From Cunninghamia lanceolata (Eukaryota; Streptophyta; Pinopsida; Cupressales; Cupressaceae), in assembly GCA_027924645.1 (NCBI GenBank), contig BSBN01000445.1:6865001-6929000 (forward strand): 64,000 bases of DNA, given 5' to 3'. Under the pieces are notes generated by a model, which worked only from the letters and a program-made list of their open reading frames with translations, was not told the origin of the DNA and did no database searches. This document shows positions 33,701 to 45,080 of this stretch, piece after piece. The position numbers were made by a program, and so were the translations under genes. Position 1 is the stretch's first letter. Each line of letters opens with the position of its first letter.

Positions 33701-35790
33701 CAACATTATCTAGTATCCTCCTTGTCTATGCCCAAATGGGATCTTTGAAACATGGTATGGACATCCATCAAAGCATTAAGGATATGGGAATTTCCTCAGA
33801 TGTTATAGTTGCAACTGCCCTATGAGACTTGTATGCAAAGTGTGGAAGCATATACAAGGGATATGAACTAATTGACATGATGCCTCAAAGAAACATTGTC
33901 TCATGGAATGTAATGATTGCAAGATATGCACAAAATGGATTTTTTGATAAGGCTTTAGAAACTTTCAAGAAAATGCAATTGGCGGGTGTAAAGACAAATT
34001 TGACAACCTTAGCCAACATCCTCCTTGCCTATGCTAAAATGGGATCTTTGGAACAGGGCATGGACATCCATCAAAACATAAAGGATATGGGAATTTTGAT
34101 AGATGTTGTAGTTGCAACTACCCTATGAGAAATGTATGCAAAGTGTGGAAGCATAGACAAGACATGTGAACTATTTGACATGATGCCTCAAAGAAATGTT
34201 GTCCCATGGAATGCAATGATTGTAAGATATGCATAAAATGGTTTTTTTGATAAGTCTTCAGAAACTTTCAAGAAAATGCAATTACCAGGTGTAAATCCAA
34301 ATTCCACAACCTTAGCCAACATCTTCCTTGTCTATGCCTAAATGGGATCTTCAAAACAGGGTATGGACATCCATCAAAGCATAAAGGATATGGGAATTTT
34401 ATCAAATGTTGCAGTTGAAACTACCCTATGAGACATGTATGCAAAGTGTGGAAGCATAGACAAGTCATCTAAACTATTTGACATGATGCCTCAAAGAAAT
34501 GTTGTCACATAGAATGTAATGATTGCAAGATATGCACAATATGGATTTTTTGATAAGTCTTTAGAAACTTTCAAGAAAATACAATTCGTTGTAAAGCCAA
34601 ATTTGACAACCTTAAGCAACATTGTCCTTGCTTATGCCAAAATGGGATCTTCAAAACAGGGTATGGACATCCATCAAAGCATAAAGGATATGGGAAATTT
34701 GATAGATGTTGTAGTTACAAATACCCTAGGAGACATGTATACAAAGTGTGGAAGGATAGACAAGGCACATGAAGTATTTGACATGATGCCTCAAATAAGT
34801 GTTGTCTCATGGAATACAATGACTGCAAGATATGCAAAAAAAGGATTTTTAAAAAAAGATTTAGAAAATTTCAAGAAAATGCAACTGGCATGTGTAAAAC
34901 CAAATTCCATAACCTTTGCAAGCATCCTCCTTGCCTATGGAAAATTGGGATCTTCGGAATAAGGTATGGACAACCATCAAAGCATAATGGATATAGTAAT
35001 TTTTTGAGATGTTGTATTTGCAGCTTCCCTTGTAGACATGTATGCAAAGTGTGGAAGCATAGACAAGGCACATGAACTGTTTGACATGATGCCTCAAAGA
35101 AATGTAGTCTCATGGAATACAATGATTGTAAGATATGTACAAAATTGATTTTTTGAAAAGGATTTAGAAACTTTCAATAAAATTAAATTGGTACATGTAA
35201 AACCAAATTCCATAACCTTTACAAGAATCCTCCTTGCCTATGCCAAATTAGGATCTTTGGAACAAGGTATGGACAACCATCAAAGCATAAAGGATATAGG
35301 AATTTTGTGAGATGTTGTATTTGTAGCTACTTTTGTAGACATGTATACAAAGTGTGGAAGCAAGACAAGGCATGTGAAATGTTTAACATGATGCTTCAAA
35401 GAAATGTTGTCTCATGGAATGCAATGATTGAAAGGTATGCACAAAATGGATTTTTGATAAGGCATTAAATAAAATTTCAAGAAAATGCAATTGGCGAGTG
35501 TCAAGCTAAATTCCACAACCTTATCCAACATCCTCCTTGCCTATGCCAAAATGGTATTTTTAGAATAGGGTGTGGACATCTATCAAAGCATAAAGGATAT
35601 AGTATTTTTGTCACATGTTATATTTGTAGCTGCTCTTATAGACATGTATGCAAAGTGTGGAAGCATAGACAAGGCACGTGAACTATTTGACATGATGCCT
35701 CAAAGAAATGCAGTCTCATGGAATACAATGATTGCAAGATATACACAAAATATATTTGTAATGATGCTATCAAAATATTTGAATTAATCA
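30775..35790 (+). pseudogene. Tandemly amplified PLS-type PPR pseudogene, 16 units
   Basis: Each ~303-bp unit encodes about 101 residues, i.e. one P-L-S triplet of pentatricopeptide motifs: NAMIARYAQNGFFDKALETF..., VKPN.TTLA.ILLAYAKMGS, then [23 protein letters not shown] proteins bind organellar RNA, usually in chloroplasts or mitochondria. Units anchored on gtatgcaaagtgtggaag lie at about 30958, 31260, 31563, 31867, 32322, 32621, 32920, 33223, 33526, 33831, 34134, 34437, 34737, 35040, 35343 and 35647. No N-terminal targeting region or E/DYW tail is visible. The longest open part is 31040-31660 (two units). Stops are frequent; at least eight consecutive units share one TGA. Confidence 0.92.
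31920..32290. other. Non-PPR insert within the PPR array
   Basis: About 370 bp with no PPR similarity, rich in ttgcaa(ca) motifs; the unit spacing across it is 455 bp instead of 303. No TSD or terminal repeats could be recognised. Confidence 0.55.
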
Positions 35791-37543
35791 AACCATACTT
35801 GACACATATATTGAACTATAAATGAACATAATACCATTTCATGGAAACATTGAAGAACATGCACGTAATATTAAAACTTTTAAGCATGATATAATATCTA
35901 CCCTATAACCATAATTGGTCATCATATTATATTTAATGTAAAATGTCATATACATATTGTCATTAAAATAACATATAGTGTATATATGAATCCATATACA
36001 CATGTACAAACAAAGCCATACAATCATATACAAAAATATACATTGGTAAAATACAAAAGTATGTATACAAAGCCATATAGGCATACAAAAAATGTACCAA
36101 AACTATTTTCCTATGAACTTCTATCAAATAATTGATGGCCCTTGCTTGGTCATGAAGATGGAGAGTTAATCAATGACTCATACTTTCTCTCCCATCGACT
36201 AGACCTCTTTGATAGAGATTTTTTAAGCTCCACCTATTAATACAATCAAACAATATCCACATTAATATAGAAAACATGAAATATATAACATGGCATATGT
36301 AATCAATCACTTACCACTAGCTAGTGATGTCTCTCAATCATTTTTTGTCTCTCTTCATCTGTAGATAGATGGGTTGGAGTTGTGACCTCCTATGAGAAGC
36401 ATGAAGAAGAAAAAATGAGTAAACATGAATATCATTTATGTACATTAAATGACATGAGATAAAATAAGAAATACAAAATGGAATTTACATATTATTGGTT
36501 CATACCTCGGTCAAAGGATCTGTAGACAGAACAGTTGTAGCAATGCCCACCTCTACTGACTCATGAAGATGAGGAGTCTCCTTATTCAACATTTGAAAAT
36601 AGAGTTCAATGTTATTTGAACAAAATAAATACATAACATTATTTAAATGCATAATGATTACAAATGGTAAAATTTACCTCAGTGAAAGTGCTTCTGCATG
36701 GAGTGGACCAAGGAAATCATGGTGGTGGTGAACCTCCCTATTCAATATCAAATTGTCACTAAATAAGATTACCATTGATATATGTACTATATTTATGATC
36801 TTGTGATAAATTACATACCTATTGACTAGATCTCCTCTCATAACCCTACATTGGATGACTAACAAATACAGGATGAATACTTTGACCCTAGAACTTCATA
36901 GTGTAAACAATTACGTACATTAATTTTGACTTATAATATAGATACTCATATAGTTAATTAGAAATTTCAAATACAAATATATTAAATCAAGCCAATCCTT
37001 GTAAACAATTACCTAGGAGTCAATACCAAACGTTACCTGCAAGATGACATCTATGAGGGAAATATCATCCAATATGGATGTGTCCACCATTGGCTGCTAC
37101 CCTACTGCCCCTATGTTGTAGCATCCTAACACTTTGCAACATCATCTAGATTCCTACATGGTGAGAGTCCTGGGTCCCATAATCACACAAATTCCCACAT
37201 GAATTGCAAATATGTGGGGACCAATGATGCCTACTACTCTCACCCTCATTAGCTTGGGTAAGATCATCACCAAGCTATGCCAGAGACTGGGTGAGAGAAC
37301 TCAATGAATGCAAAGTCTCCACCTGAACACTCTTCTTCAAAGTCGAAGGGAGTGAGATATGTGCTGGCCTCATGAGGGGTCTAGGTATGTGGTTTTGGTC
37401 TCAATTTACCCACTGTCTATCTTGGGAAGAGCCACCACCTCTACCCTAGAACTCCTAAATGTTTTAGTAATTAAGAATCTAGTTGAAATTGAACTCACAT
37501 TAGAGTTTCCTTAGGAAATATTATGACACCTCATTGTTATTAT
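35791..37543. other. AT-rich interval with possible exon relic on the minus strand
   Basis: Mostly AT-rich and noncoding. Between about 37040 and 37450 the composition is more gene-like. The minus strand has a protein-like stretch with LTQANEGESSRHHW and HICNSCGNLCDYG, broken by stops, and a possible donor after cttgcag near 37035. I do not recognise a family. It could be the 3' end of a decayed gene. Confidence 0.3.
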
Positions 37544-37549
37544 TGTAGC

Positions 37550-38637
37550 TATAATATCCCAAATCTGATTTTTTACACAAACCCAAAATTTAAAAATGTT
37601 TTTTGCATTAACAACACATCTATGCATCACAACACTCAAAAACTAGTGACTAGTTTGTACAATAAACAATCTAAAATGCCTCAACATTACTCTAGATCAT
37701 TTTATTTATGATTTTATGATAAAATAATATGCATACAGGTCTTCTACAACAAAATAAACTAGGAGCAAACTCCTATAGAAAATATGCAATTTCAGCTACA
37801 ACCCATTACACGAAATGCTGAAATACACAATGTATATACCATCAAAATGTCCCCAAACTCTCAAAATGACAAATAACTTAGTATGGCTAAAATATGGTGT
37901 CGTATATGGTGATGTGCAATAGTACGTGCAGCCTACAAACCCTTACACAATATCCAATACAAATAGCAAAATAAACAACACCTAAAACACTCTACCAATG
38001 AACTACAAACCCTTTAAAACACCCAACAAATATATTCTACTGAATCATGTTTACTCCAATGCAACCCCTAAAGTGATATTACTATAGAAACCCAAGAACA
38101 TAACCCTCAAGTTTTTGGAAACTCATGTCCATCGGCCACAAGCTCTGTCTTCAATGGTTTCCTTGTTCACTGAAGCTACACAAGCATCTGCTCTGCAAGA
38201 AAGAGTGAAAAATGTCATTAACCTCCCAAAATGCAATGTTACATTAATTTATGATGTGAGAGGCCATCTTAGGCATCCATAACCTCCCATGACCAAATCT
38301 TGGGAGTTACAACTCCCACATTCCAAATCAGTGCCTTAATCAATGATCTTGAGCCACTTGTCAAAGGTGTTGTCCACTTTATTTGCAAATCTCTTCGCAA
38401 ATCTGCCCAAATATCCACCAAATATTCCCTCCAAATCCAATGCCCAAAGGGAATATTTGAGCTCTAAATATAATTTATTTAATATTTAAGTCCTTTATAT
38501 TTGAAAATGCATCTGAATAAACATAATATTAAATAATTAATTTCCCTCCAAGCTGCCATGTGAACTGACTTACTATTTTCGGATAGGAGGGGCTTACTAA
38601 AAATAGAAAATGTTATTTTTGGAAAGGGGACATGAAA
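37550..38637 (-). repeat. Chromovirus 3' LTR
   Basis: Matches 51414-52503. Its terminal dinucleotides are mutated (ta instead of tg at the left, aaa instead of aca at the right), consistent with age. Followed (in + coordinates) by the purine tract. Confidence 0.88.
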
Positions 38638-38652
38638 AGTCCTCCCTCCTAG
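38638..38652 (-). other. Chromovirus polypurine tract
   Basis: The minus strand carries AGGAGGGAGGAC immediately before the 3' LTR. Confidence 0.75.
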
Positions 38653-38954
38653 AATTTGTTTATCCTCAAGCAATGGAGATTAGGGTGCTCAAGTATCTCA
38701 AGTCCCTCCCATGATGCATCCTCAATTGGCAAGTTCTTCCATTTGATCAAATATTCTGTGATGCACCTGTTTCTGAGTTTCTTCCCCCTTATTTCCAACA
38801 CTCGTTCTGGAATCAAAATTAGTTTCCCTTCATCATCCAATGGTGGTAAATCATGTGAAGTAAAAAATTGCTGTTCTACCACTTTCTTCAAGCATGAAAC
38901 ATGGAAAACATTATGAATTTTACTACCTGAAGGAAGCTCCAACTCATAGGCCAC
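38649..38954 (-). pseudogene. Chromovirus C-terminal chromodomain
   Basis: After the GSKIHNVFHVSCLKK motif of the integrase C-terminus, the final ~55 residues form a chromodomain: ITEYLIKWKNLPIEDASWE with the W...L...SWE core. In the family this domain binds modified histone tails. It ends next to the polypurine tract. Confidence 0.88.
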
Positions 38955-39128
38955 TTCTCCAATCCTTCAGTTGATTTTGTATGGACCATAGTACTTTGGT
39001 TTCAGTTTCTCAGCCCCATTCTTCTTCAATGTACTATGTTTATATGGCTACAATCTCACAAAGACCAATTCCCCAACCTCAAATACTCTCTTTGTCCTCT
39101 TCCTATCTGCATAATTTTTTTGTTGATT

Positions 39129-40154
39129 CTATGCATGTTGTAAGTTATCTTTAAGTGACCTCAAAATCTCTTGACTCTGATTTATTAGATCACTTGTTGC
39201 TGGTACACGACTATCTAAAGTTAGTAAATCAACAAAAGAAAATGCATCATACCCATAAAGATCTCTTAAATGAGTCATACTTATAGACATATGAAAAGAT
39301 GTGTTGTAACAATACTCCCCAAGATGTAACCATTTTACCCAAGCATGCCGCTGATCTAAAACATAGTTTCTCAAATATCCCTCTATCCACTTATTCACTA
39401 TCTTAGTTTACCCATTAGTTTGTGGATGATAGCTTGTGCTGAGTGTAAGTTCAATGCCTGTTAAATGAAAAAGCTCCTTCTAAAAAGAGATAAGAAATCT
39501 ACTATCTCTATCACTAACTATATTTTTGGGCAACCCATGCAGTCTAAAAACTTCTCTAAAAAACAACTCTTCTACCTGTGATACTTTAAATTCAGCTATA
39601 ATAGGAAATAAATGAGCATATTTTGTCAATCTATCTACCACCACATAAATACAATCCTTACCTTGCCCCTTGGGTAAACTTGTAATGAAGTCCATTGAGA
39701 TACTCTCCCATTTATGTTCAGGTATAGGTAGCGGTTGTAGTAGTCTTGCAGGGTAAAGTTGATCACTCTTATTCTATTGGCATACCATGCACTCCTTAAT
39801 GTGCCTATGCACATCCTCTTTCAGCCCCTTCCAATAAAATCTCTCCTAAATTTGCCTATAAGTCTTAAAGTACCCCTGGTGACCAGCTAGAGGTGTGTCA
39901 TGAAAGGCTCTTAAGATCCTCTCTTTAATCTTGGATTTAGGTACCAAATAGACTCTATTTTTGTAGTAAATTAGCCCATCCATCACTGCATACCTGTGAT
40001 CCTCAACCAAATCATCCAAGTAATTAGTAGCAAAGGGGTTTTTAGCATACTCAGAAATAATAGAAATCTTCCAATCGGCTAAAACAGTTGACAAGGAGCA
40101 TAAAGTAGGCTTCCTATAGAGTGCATCTGCTACTACATTATTCTTGCCTTTCAT
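39129..40154 (-). pseudogene. Chromovirus integrase, inactive
   Basis: The zinc-binding H2C2 region is at 40154-39780 and the catalytic core at 39700-39400. The first two acidic residues are present (MDFITSLP and SDRDSRF), but the third is Lys in TNG.TKIVNKW where Glu is expected. The core is broken by stops near 39845, 39780, 39480 and 39405. The C-terminal half (39398-39129) keeps KWLHLGEYCYNTSFH. Confidence 0.85.
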
Positions 40155-40410
40155 ATACTCAATCTCAAAATCATATGCTTGTAGTTTTCTTACCCACTTT
40201 TACTGATGATCATTCAAGTTCTTTTGTTCCATGAGGAATTTGAGACTATTATGATCAGTCTTCACTATAAACTTCCCACAAACTAGATATTGTCTAATTT
40301 TTTCTAATGCATGCATTATTGCCAACATTTCCTTATCATAGATAGAGTCCCCTCTTTCTATTTTGCTCAATTTTCTACTCTCAAAGGCTATGAGATGTTT
40401 ATTCTGAGTA
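40155..40410 (-). pseudogene. Chromovirus RNase H, distal part beyond the Tat2 insertion
   Basis: The minus strand continues the RNase H begun at 48477-48600: NKHLIAFESRKLSK, YDKEMLAIMHALE, FIVKTDHNSLKFL and KLQAYDFEIEYMKGKNN. One TAA occurs near 40202. The Tat2 insertion splits the domain between two residues of its first strands, which proves that Tat2 came later. Confidence 0.85.
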
Positions 40411-40415
40411 AGGAC

Positions 40416-41577
40416 TGTGTATATGGAAAATCGATCTACTCTAAACTAATAAAAACCAAAAATCCAATAACATAAAGAAAACGAATCTAAGTAAAAGCCA
40501 TGACAAATAACCAATGCAATAAAGACTTTTACCGAAATCTGTGTTGTTTCCTTTGGATTGAATGTAGAATTGCTCAATGAAATTGCAAAGCCATAGCTGC
40601 AACAAGCAAGTGTAGTGCTCAAGAGATCAATGTCAAATGATCGTAAGGTTGCTCAATCGACGTGTTGTGTATGCTCAAAGCTCTGTTAAGTATGCCTGAG
40701 AATACGATCGAAGAGAGAGACTAAATGAAGGAGATGAGGGGGGTTTATATAGATTTCATCAAAGATCGATCAACGGTCCAGATAATTCAGAAGAATCAAT
40801 GGAGGAGATAAGTTGAGGAATGTGCAACGAATGAGAAGAAGACATGTGTCTTGCTTGCTTTTGCATGAGAGGAGTTATCAAGAATAGAAGAATGAGTTAA
40901 CTAAAGAGATAAATCAATTAAAAGAATAAAGCAATCAGTTAAGTGATTTAAAACAAGAAGAAGGGATTTGCATGAGAATAGAAGATATTTTGCTTTATTA
41001 AATATAGAAATATTTAATTGATGAGCAAAAAAGCTTGAGTTATTTTAGAGATAACTCAAATTAGAAGAAAAAGCAATTTAAATAAATAATTGATTTATTT
41101 AAATTTAGAGAAGATATTTTGGAAGAAATAATTAAATAATTAGAATTATTTAATTTAGAAGATTTGAAAAGCAATTTAAATAAATAAATTTATTTAATAT
41201 TGTTGTGCATGATTTTGGAAGAATGAGTTGATTTAATTAAATAATTAAGAATTATTTAATTTTAGATAAGAGGGAATTTGTTAAATTAATTAAATAATTG
41301 GGTATATTTAATTAATGTGGATTTGATTTTTGGAAGGTGACAATGATTTAATTAAATAATTAAAATTATTTAATTGTAGAAGAATATAGAGGAATTTGAT
41401 TTAATTAAATAAATAAAGAGGATTTATTTAATTAATGTCGCAATTTAGGAGATTTAGAAGAATTTGATGATAATTAATTAAATAACTAGATTATTTAATT
41501 AACGTTGTAATGCCAGTGATTAGACAGATAACAGAATGCCAGTGATATGACAAGTTGGTCATTTTAGGGTGTCTACA
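40416..41577 (-). repeat. Tat2 3' LTR, 1162 bp
   Basis: The minus strand reads TGTAGACACCC to CATATACACA. TATA box about 40743-40753 (minus). AT-palindrome array about 41000-41510. Confidence 0.95.
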
Positions 41578-41591
41578 TTTTGCCCCTCTTT
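41578..41591 (-). other. Tat2 polypurine tract
   Basis: The minus strand reads AAAGAGGGGCAAAA immediately before the 3' LTR, the same as in Tat1. Confidence 0.85.
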
Positions 41592-41819
41592 GATGCAATG
41601 CAGCATGTAGCGTTGCGTCAAAGAAATTAGTTGTTGAAGAAGTGATACAATTTTTTATGATGCCCCAGTGTATCGAGTTGCCCCAGCGTATGCCCCCTCG
41701 AGCGGGAAGACAGGGAGGCGACAGAGGAAAGGTGTTGACGCTCGACTAGAAAGGTGTGCGACCAGGAGGAAGAAACGGCAGAAACAGGGGGGGGGAAGAA
41801 AAACTGAAGGGTGGGGACA

Positions 41820-41830
41820 CTATAAATAGG
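41820..41830 (+). promoter_or_regulatory. TATA box of the antisense PMD gene
   Basis: ctataaatagg, a near-ideal plant TATA box, lies about 105 bases upstream of the exon-1 ATG and on the strand opposite to the LTR promoters. Transcription would start near 41852, giving a ~80-base 5' UTR. Confidence 0.65.
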
Positions 41831-42010
41831 TCCCATGGGGACCACAATCCTCATTTGCACCCATTGAGATTCTAAATTTAGAGAAAAGAGTGTCTAAACT
41901 TAGTGGAGAGAGAGTTGAGCAGCCAGCGGAGAGAGATGCCGATTCCTATGCACAGACATCAGGCGGAGCTGGTGCGGACCTACGGGAGGCCAGCAGGAGC
42001 TCCGGCAGCG

Positions 42011-42656
42011 GTAAGTGATCGAAAAACCCCCTTATAATTTGTCGATTAGGGGTAGATTAGGGCAAGAATTGGGGGGGTCAGCATTTTAGCCAAAAGCGCT
42101 ATAGGATTGTGCAGCGGGGGTGGTGGTCGGCTGGCGCGCTTTTGGCGCGCCGCAGCGCGTTTGGTCGGCGGCTGCAGCGCGACTGGCAAAAACAAGTCGC
42201 TGTTGGTTAGGGTAGGCAGTGTCGCAGCGCGGTTGCAAAATTCCGCAGCGCTTATGGTAGAGGAGGAGAGCGCAGTTGGACTGGTAGTTTAGCGCGACTG
42301 GCGGGGAATGACAAAAACGCGTCGCGTATGGTAGTGCAGAAAAGCGCGGATGGCAAGACAGTAGGGCGTGGTTGGGAAACAGGGCGCTTTGGGTAGAAAA
42401 AATGTGACGCGGATGGCGAAATAGTAGGGTGCAGTTGGCAGGGAGGGATAGCGCGTTTGTAAACCAAAGCGCGTTTGGTGTGAATAGAAGGAAAGTTAGG
42501 GTTTAATAGAAAGGGGGAGACATAGAAGAGAGACGCCTAGCCTAGCCGACAAGAGGGAAAAGGGATGGCAGGGGTGGGGTATAGCATAGCCAATGGGTAG
42601 ATAGGTTTTGAGGGATTTGGTTATGAAACTGACAAGTGATATGTTTATGGATGCAG
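42011..42656 (+). other. Putative intron of the PMD gene
   Basis: Donor GTAAGT and acceptor TTATGGATGCAG, with a branch-like ctgac at about 42629. Length 646 bp. It joins two coding parts in phase 0. Without this intron no ATG precedes the PMD frame; the open frame alone begins with GTG. Confidence 0.65.
42110..42480 (+). repeat. Degenerate CpG-rich repeats in the PMD intron
   Basis: About 15-20 copies of a short motif close to agcgcg(n)(n)tgg, spaced 15-35 bp, e.g. at about 42151, 42172, 42221, 42290, 42332, 42450 and 42468. No other part of the window has such CpG density. Confidence 0.75.
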
Positions 42657-43859
42657 AGGATTCTACCACCGTTGATGTCGCGGGAGCGACACCACGTGAT
42701 TGCGCACGAGGTTGTTCAGTTGACCTGGGAGGAGGATGCGTTCTTAGAGCATGCAGGGCTATGGCATGTGGCACACCTCACACACATTAGGACGAATCTC
42801 ACCCTCGTGACAGCAGTCGTGGAGAGATACCACAGTGAGACTTCATCATTTCACTTCCCGACAGGGGAGGCTACAGTGACACTGGAGGATGTATATCGCA
42901 TCCTACGGATCCGGATAGACAGGGAGATTGTTGACTTTGACCCGGCACGAGGCTAGGCAGGTTTGGAGGAGGTCTTCTGTACGGATGACCTATGGATAGA
43001 CGATGGGGAGATCAGGTGGGTAGACGTCCCGAGACTCTGTGACAGGATCCGTTGGATAGTGGCATCATTGATCGGCGGCTTCCTGTGCCCGGACAGGAGA
43101 TCCAGAGGCTTATCAGTTGGTTGGGGGACAGTGTTATCAGGGATGTTTACACATGGCCAACAGTATGCGTGGGGACCCTGTGTGCTAGGGTAGCTATACC
43201 ATGATATGCATTATTGCGTATACAGGAGAGGCAGGAGCCTCTCAGCAGGGGTGACCTTACTACAGGTGTGGGCGTGGGAGCACATTCCAGTTATCCGGCC
43301 CATGGCACAGCGCCACCGAGACAGAGGGGAGCCGTATGCGTTTCTATATGATGGAGTGATGACACACAGGAGGATGGGATCTGTCAGCTACTGGCGGCGA
43401 CAGATCGACGAGATGGACATATTCATCTGGAGGCCGTGGCTACTATGCGAGGAGTGGCCGGATGAGCACGAGCAGCTCATGTACTGCAGACAGGCTCGCT
43501 ATCTGTTCGGTAGACGGACAGATATGATAGAGAGATATCTTCCGGAGCGGGTATTGAGACAGTTTGGCCTACCACAGGGGCTACCAGTGGGGGAGGCCAC
43601 ACATGCCAGGACACGGCGAGAGACAGGAGACTGGGACCCAGTGATCCCGGTGGCGACAGCATTAGCAGAGGTGCGGGGACTTATCCCCGTGAGATGGGAT
43701 TGGGACTCTGGGCTAGCAGACCCAGGGACGCTGCCAGACTATGACCAGTACTGGCAGACTCACAGGCCGATGCGATTGACTACACCAGGTGTAGTAGGGG
43801 CAGTGGGAGAGGTGTTAGTACTTGGCGGAGAGGCCAGGAGGAGGCGGCAGGCCAGGGCA

Positions 43860-44215
43860 GCCAGACAGCAGGCAGGTGGACAGCAGGCAGGTGGCCAGCA
43901 GGAGGATGTTGAGATGGTAGAGGCATTGGGCCCAGTCGTAGAGACTGATCTGCAGAGGGCCGAGCGACTGCTGCAGGAGGAGATAGCCCGGAGGACTCGA
44001 CTAGAGCTCCGAATGGTTAGACTGAGGAGAGACAGGGACACAGCGCGGGCAGAGGCGAGACAGGCAGAGGCCACAGCCCAGGCACAGACACAGGCAGCCA
44101 CAGCCGCACAGACAGCCCTGGCACAGGTACAGGCACAGGTGCAGGCCTACAGACAGTTACAGGCCCAGGTGCATGCACAGGCACAGGCACAGATGCAGCC
44201 ACCGGCCGCACCAGT
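43860..44215 (+). repeat. In-frame tandem repeats in PMD exon 2
   Basis: Two or three copies of caggcaggtgg(a/c)cag (43868-43905, AGGQQ) and a run of gcacaggc/gtacaggc units (44070-44200), which code for the Gln/Ala-rich coiled coil. Confidence 0.75.
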
Positions 44216-44645
44216 AGCCGACACCGAGGCGGTAGCACAGGCCAGACGAGAGAGAGATGCCGAGGTACAGCTGCGACTGACAGCAGAGGCCACACTCTTT
44301 AGAGTGAGGCGGGAGAGAGAGGAGGCACGCCGTGCACTGGGTGCAGACCAGAGGACCCTATACAGTGAGCTCGTCCGAGTGCAGGGTGAGCTGGTATCAG
44401 CTGGCCGGGAGGTAGAGTATTACAGGGGGCTGTATGTGGGTGCGGTGCCAGCAGCTCAGCAGGCACCGAGCTACAGAGACAGGAGCAGATCTGGGGCATC
44501 CAGATCGCGGAGGACAGGGCAGTCAGCGTCTTCGGTCAGAGGGCCACTTTTGCCACCAGGGGGAGGAGGAGGACCACCAGGAGGACCTCCACCGAGCACA
44601 GGGGGAGGCCAAGGGCCACAGCAGGAGGGTAGCTCTACTCACTAG

Positions 44646-45080
44646 GGCATACTCATGTATTATTGTATCATATTGTATTATTTTGGACAGATGCCTGCGT
44701 GCATTCTGATGTATATTTTGAGGGCTCTTGATAGCCTTGATGTACTATATTGATGTATATTTGGATGTATACATGTTTTGTATTATTGATGTAGACACAG
44801 ACACTTTGTATTATGATGACCATTACATGATATATATATATGATGATCTTTCGATTCACTGCTGTTCATGCTTTTGTGTATGCATTATCTGATGTCATGG
44901 ATGTGATGATATGTATGTATGATTATGGATTCATGTGACGACATATGTTGCTTATATGATGCTTATAGATGCATGATAATAGAGATGTATGATGATATAG
45001 ATGTGATGACTAGTGATATCTGACATGTGGGTTTTGCAGATATGCACCAGAGAGGAGAACAGGAGGAGATGGAGGACACA
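44646..45080. other. 3' flank of the PMD gene
   Basis: AT-rich with repeated tgatgta and tgtattat motifs. It probably contains the PMD 3' UTR; no canonical AATAAA was seen. No ORF. Confidence 0.4.

Larger units (their letters stand above)
41936..44645 (+). pseudogene. Plant mobile domain (PMD) gene, antisense within Tat2, two amber stops
   Basis: Exon 1 is 41936-42010 (ATG, 25 codons). A GTAAGT donor at 42011 and CAG acceptor at 42654-42656 join phase 0 to exon 2 (42657-44645), giving 687 codons in one frame. The N-terminal half is a PMD: WEEDAFLEHAGLWHVAHL, HSETSSFHFPTGEATVTLEDVYRIL, then AGVTLLQVWAWEHI. PMD proteins include nuclear MAIN/MAIL factors and transposon-borne relatives. The C-terminal half has AGGQQ repeats, a Gln/Ala-rich coiled coil (residues ~485-535), an Arg/Ser patch (~633) and a Gly/Pro tail. 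TAG stops at 42954-42956 and 43191-43193 interrupt the frame. Expected translation from the current sequence is truncated at 124 residues. GC content is far higher than in neighbours. Confidence 0.8.

Noticed and set aside
30775..35790. A functional long PPR gene
   Set aside because: Too many stops, no targeting peptide or C-terminal E/DYW domain, and stops shared between units.
35811..36110. Minus-strand Tyr/Ile/Met-rich ORF (81 residues) as a membrane protein
   Set aside because: It lies in a catata-rich low-complexity segment; composition alone explains it.
42608..42790. Small + strand ORF overlapping the PMD acceptor
   Set aside because: It begins with TTG, overlaps the real frame and shows no family motif.
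42954..42956. Programmed amber read-through in the PMD gene
   Set aside because: No read-through context or structure is evident; deamination decay is simpler.
43477..44499. Several minus-strand ORFs of 60-113 residues opposite the PMD exon
   Set aside because: They are shadows of a GC-rich, repeat-coding exon on the + strand; composition explains their openness.
43206..44645. The 479-residue frame as a separate gene starting at its first Met
   Set aside because: It is in the same frame as the upstream PMD part, separated only by TAG codons, and its start falls inside the PMD fold.
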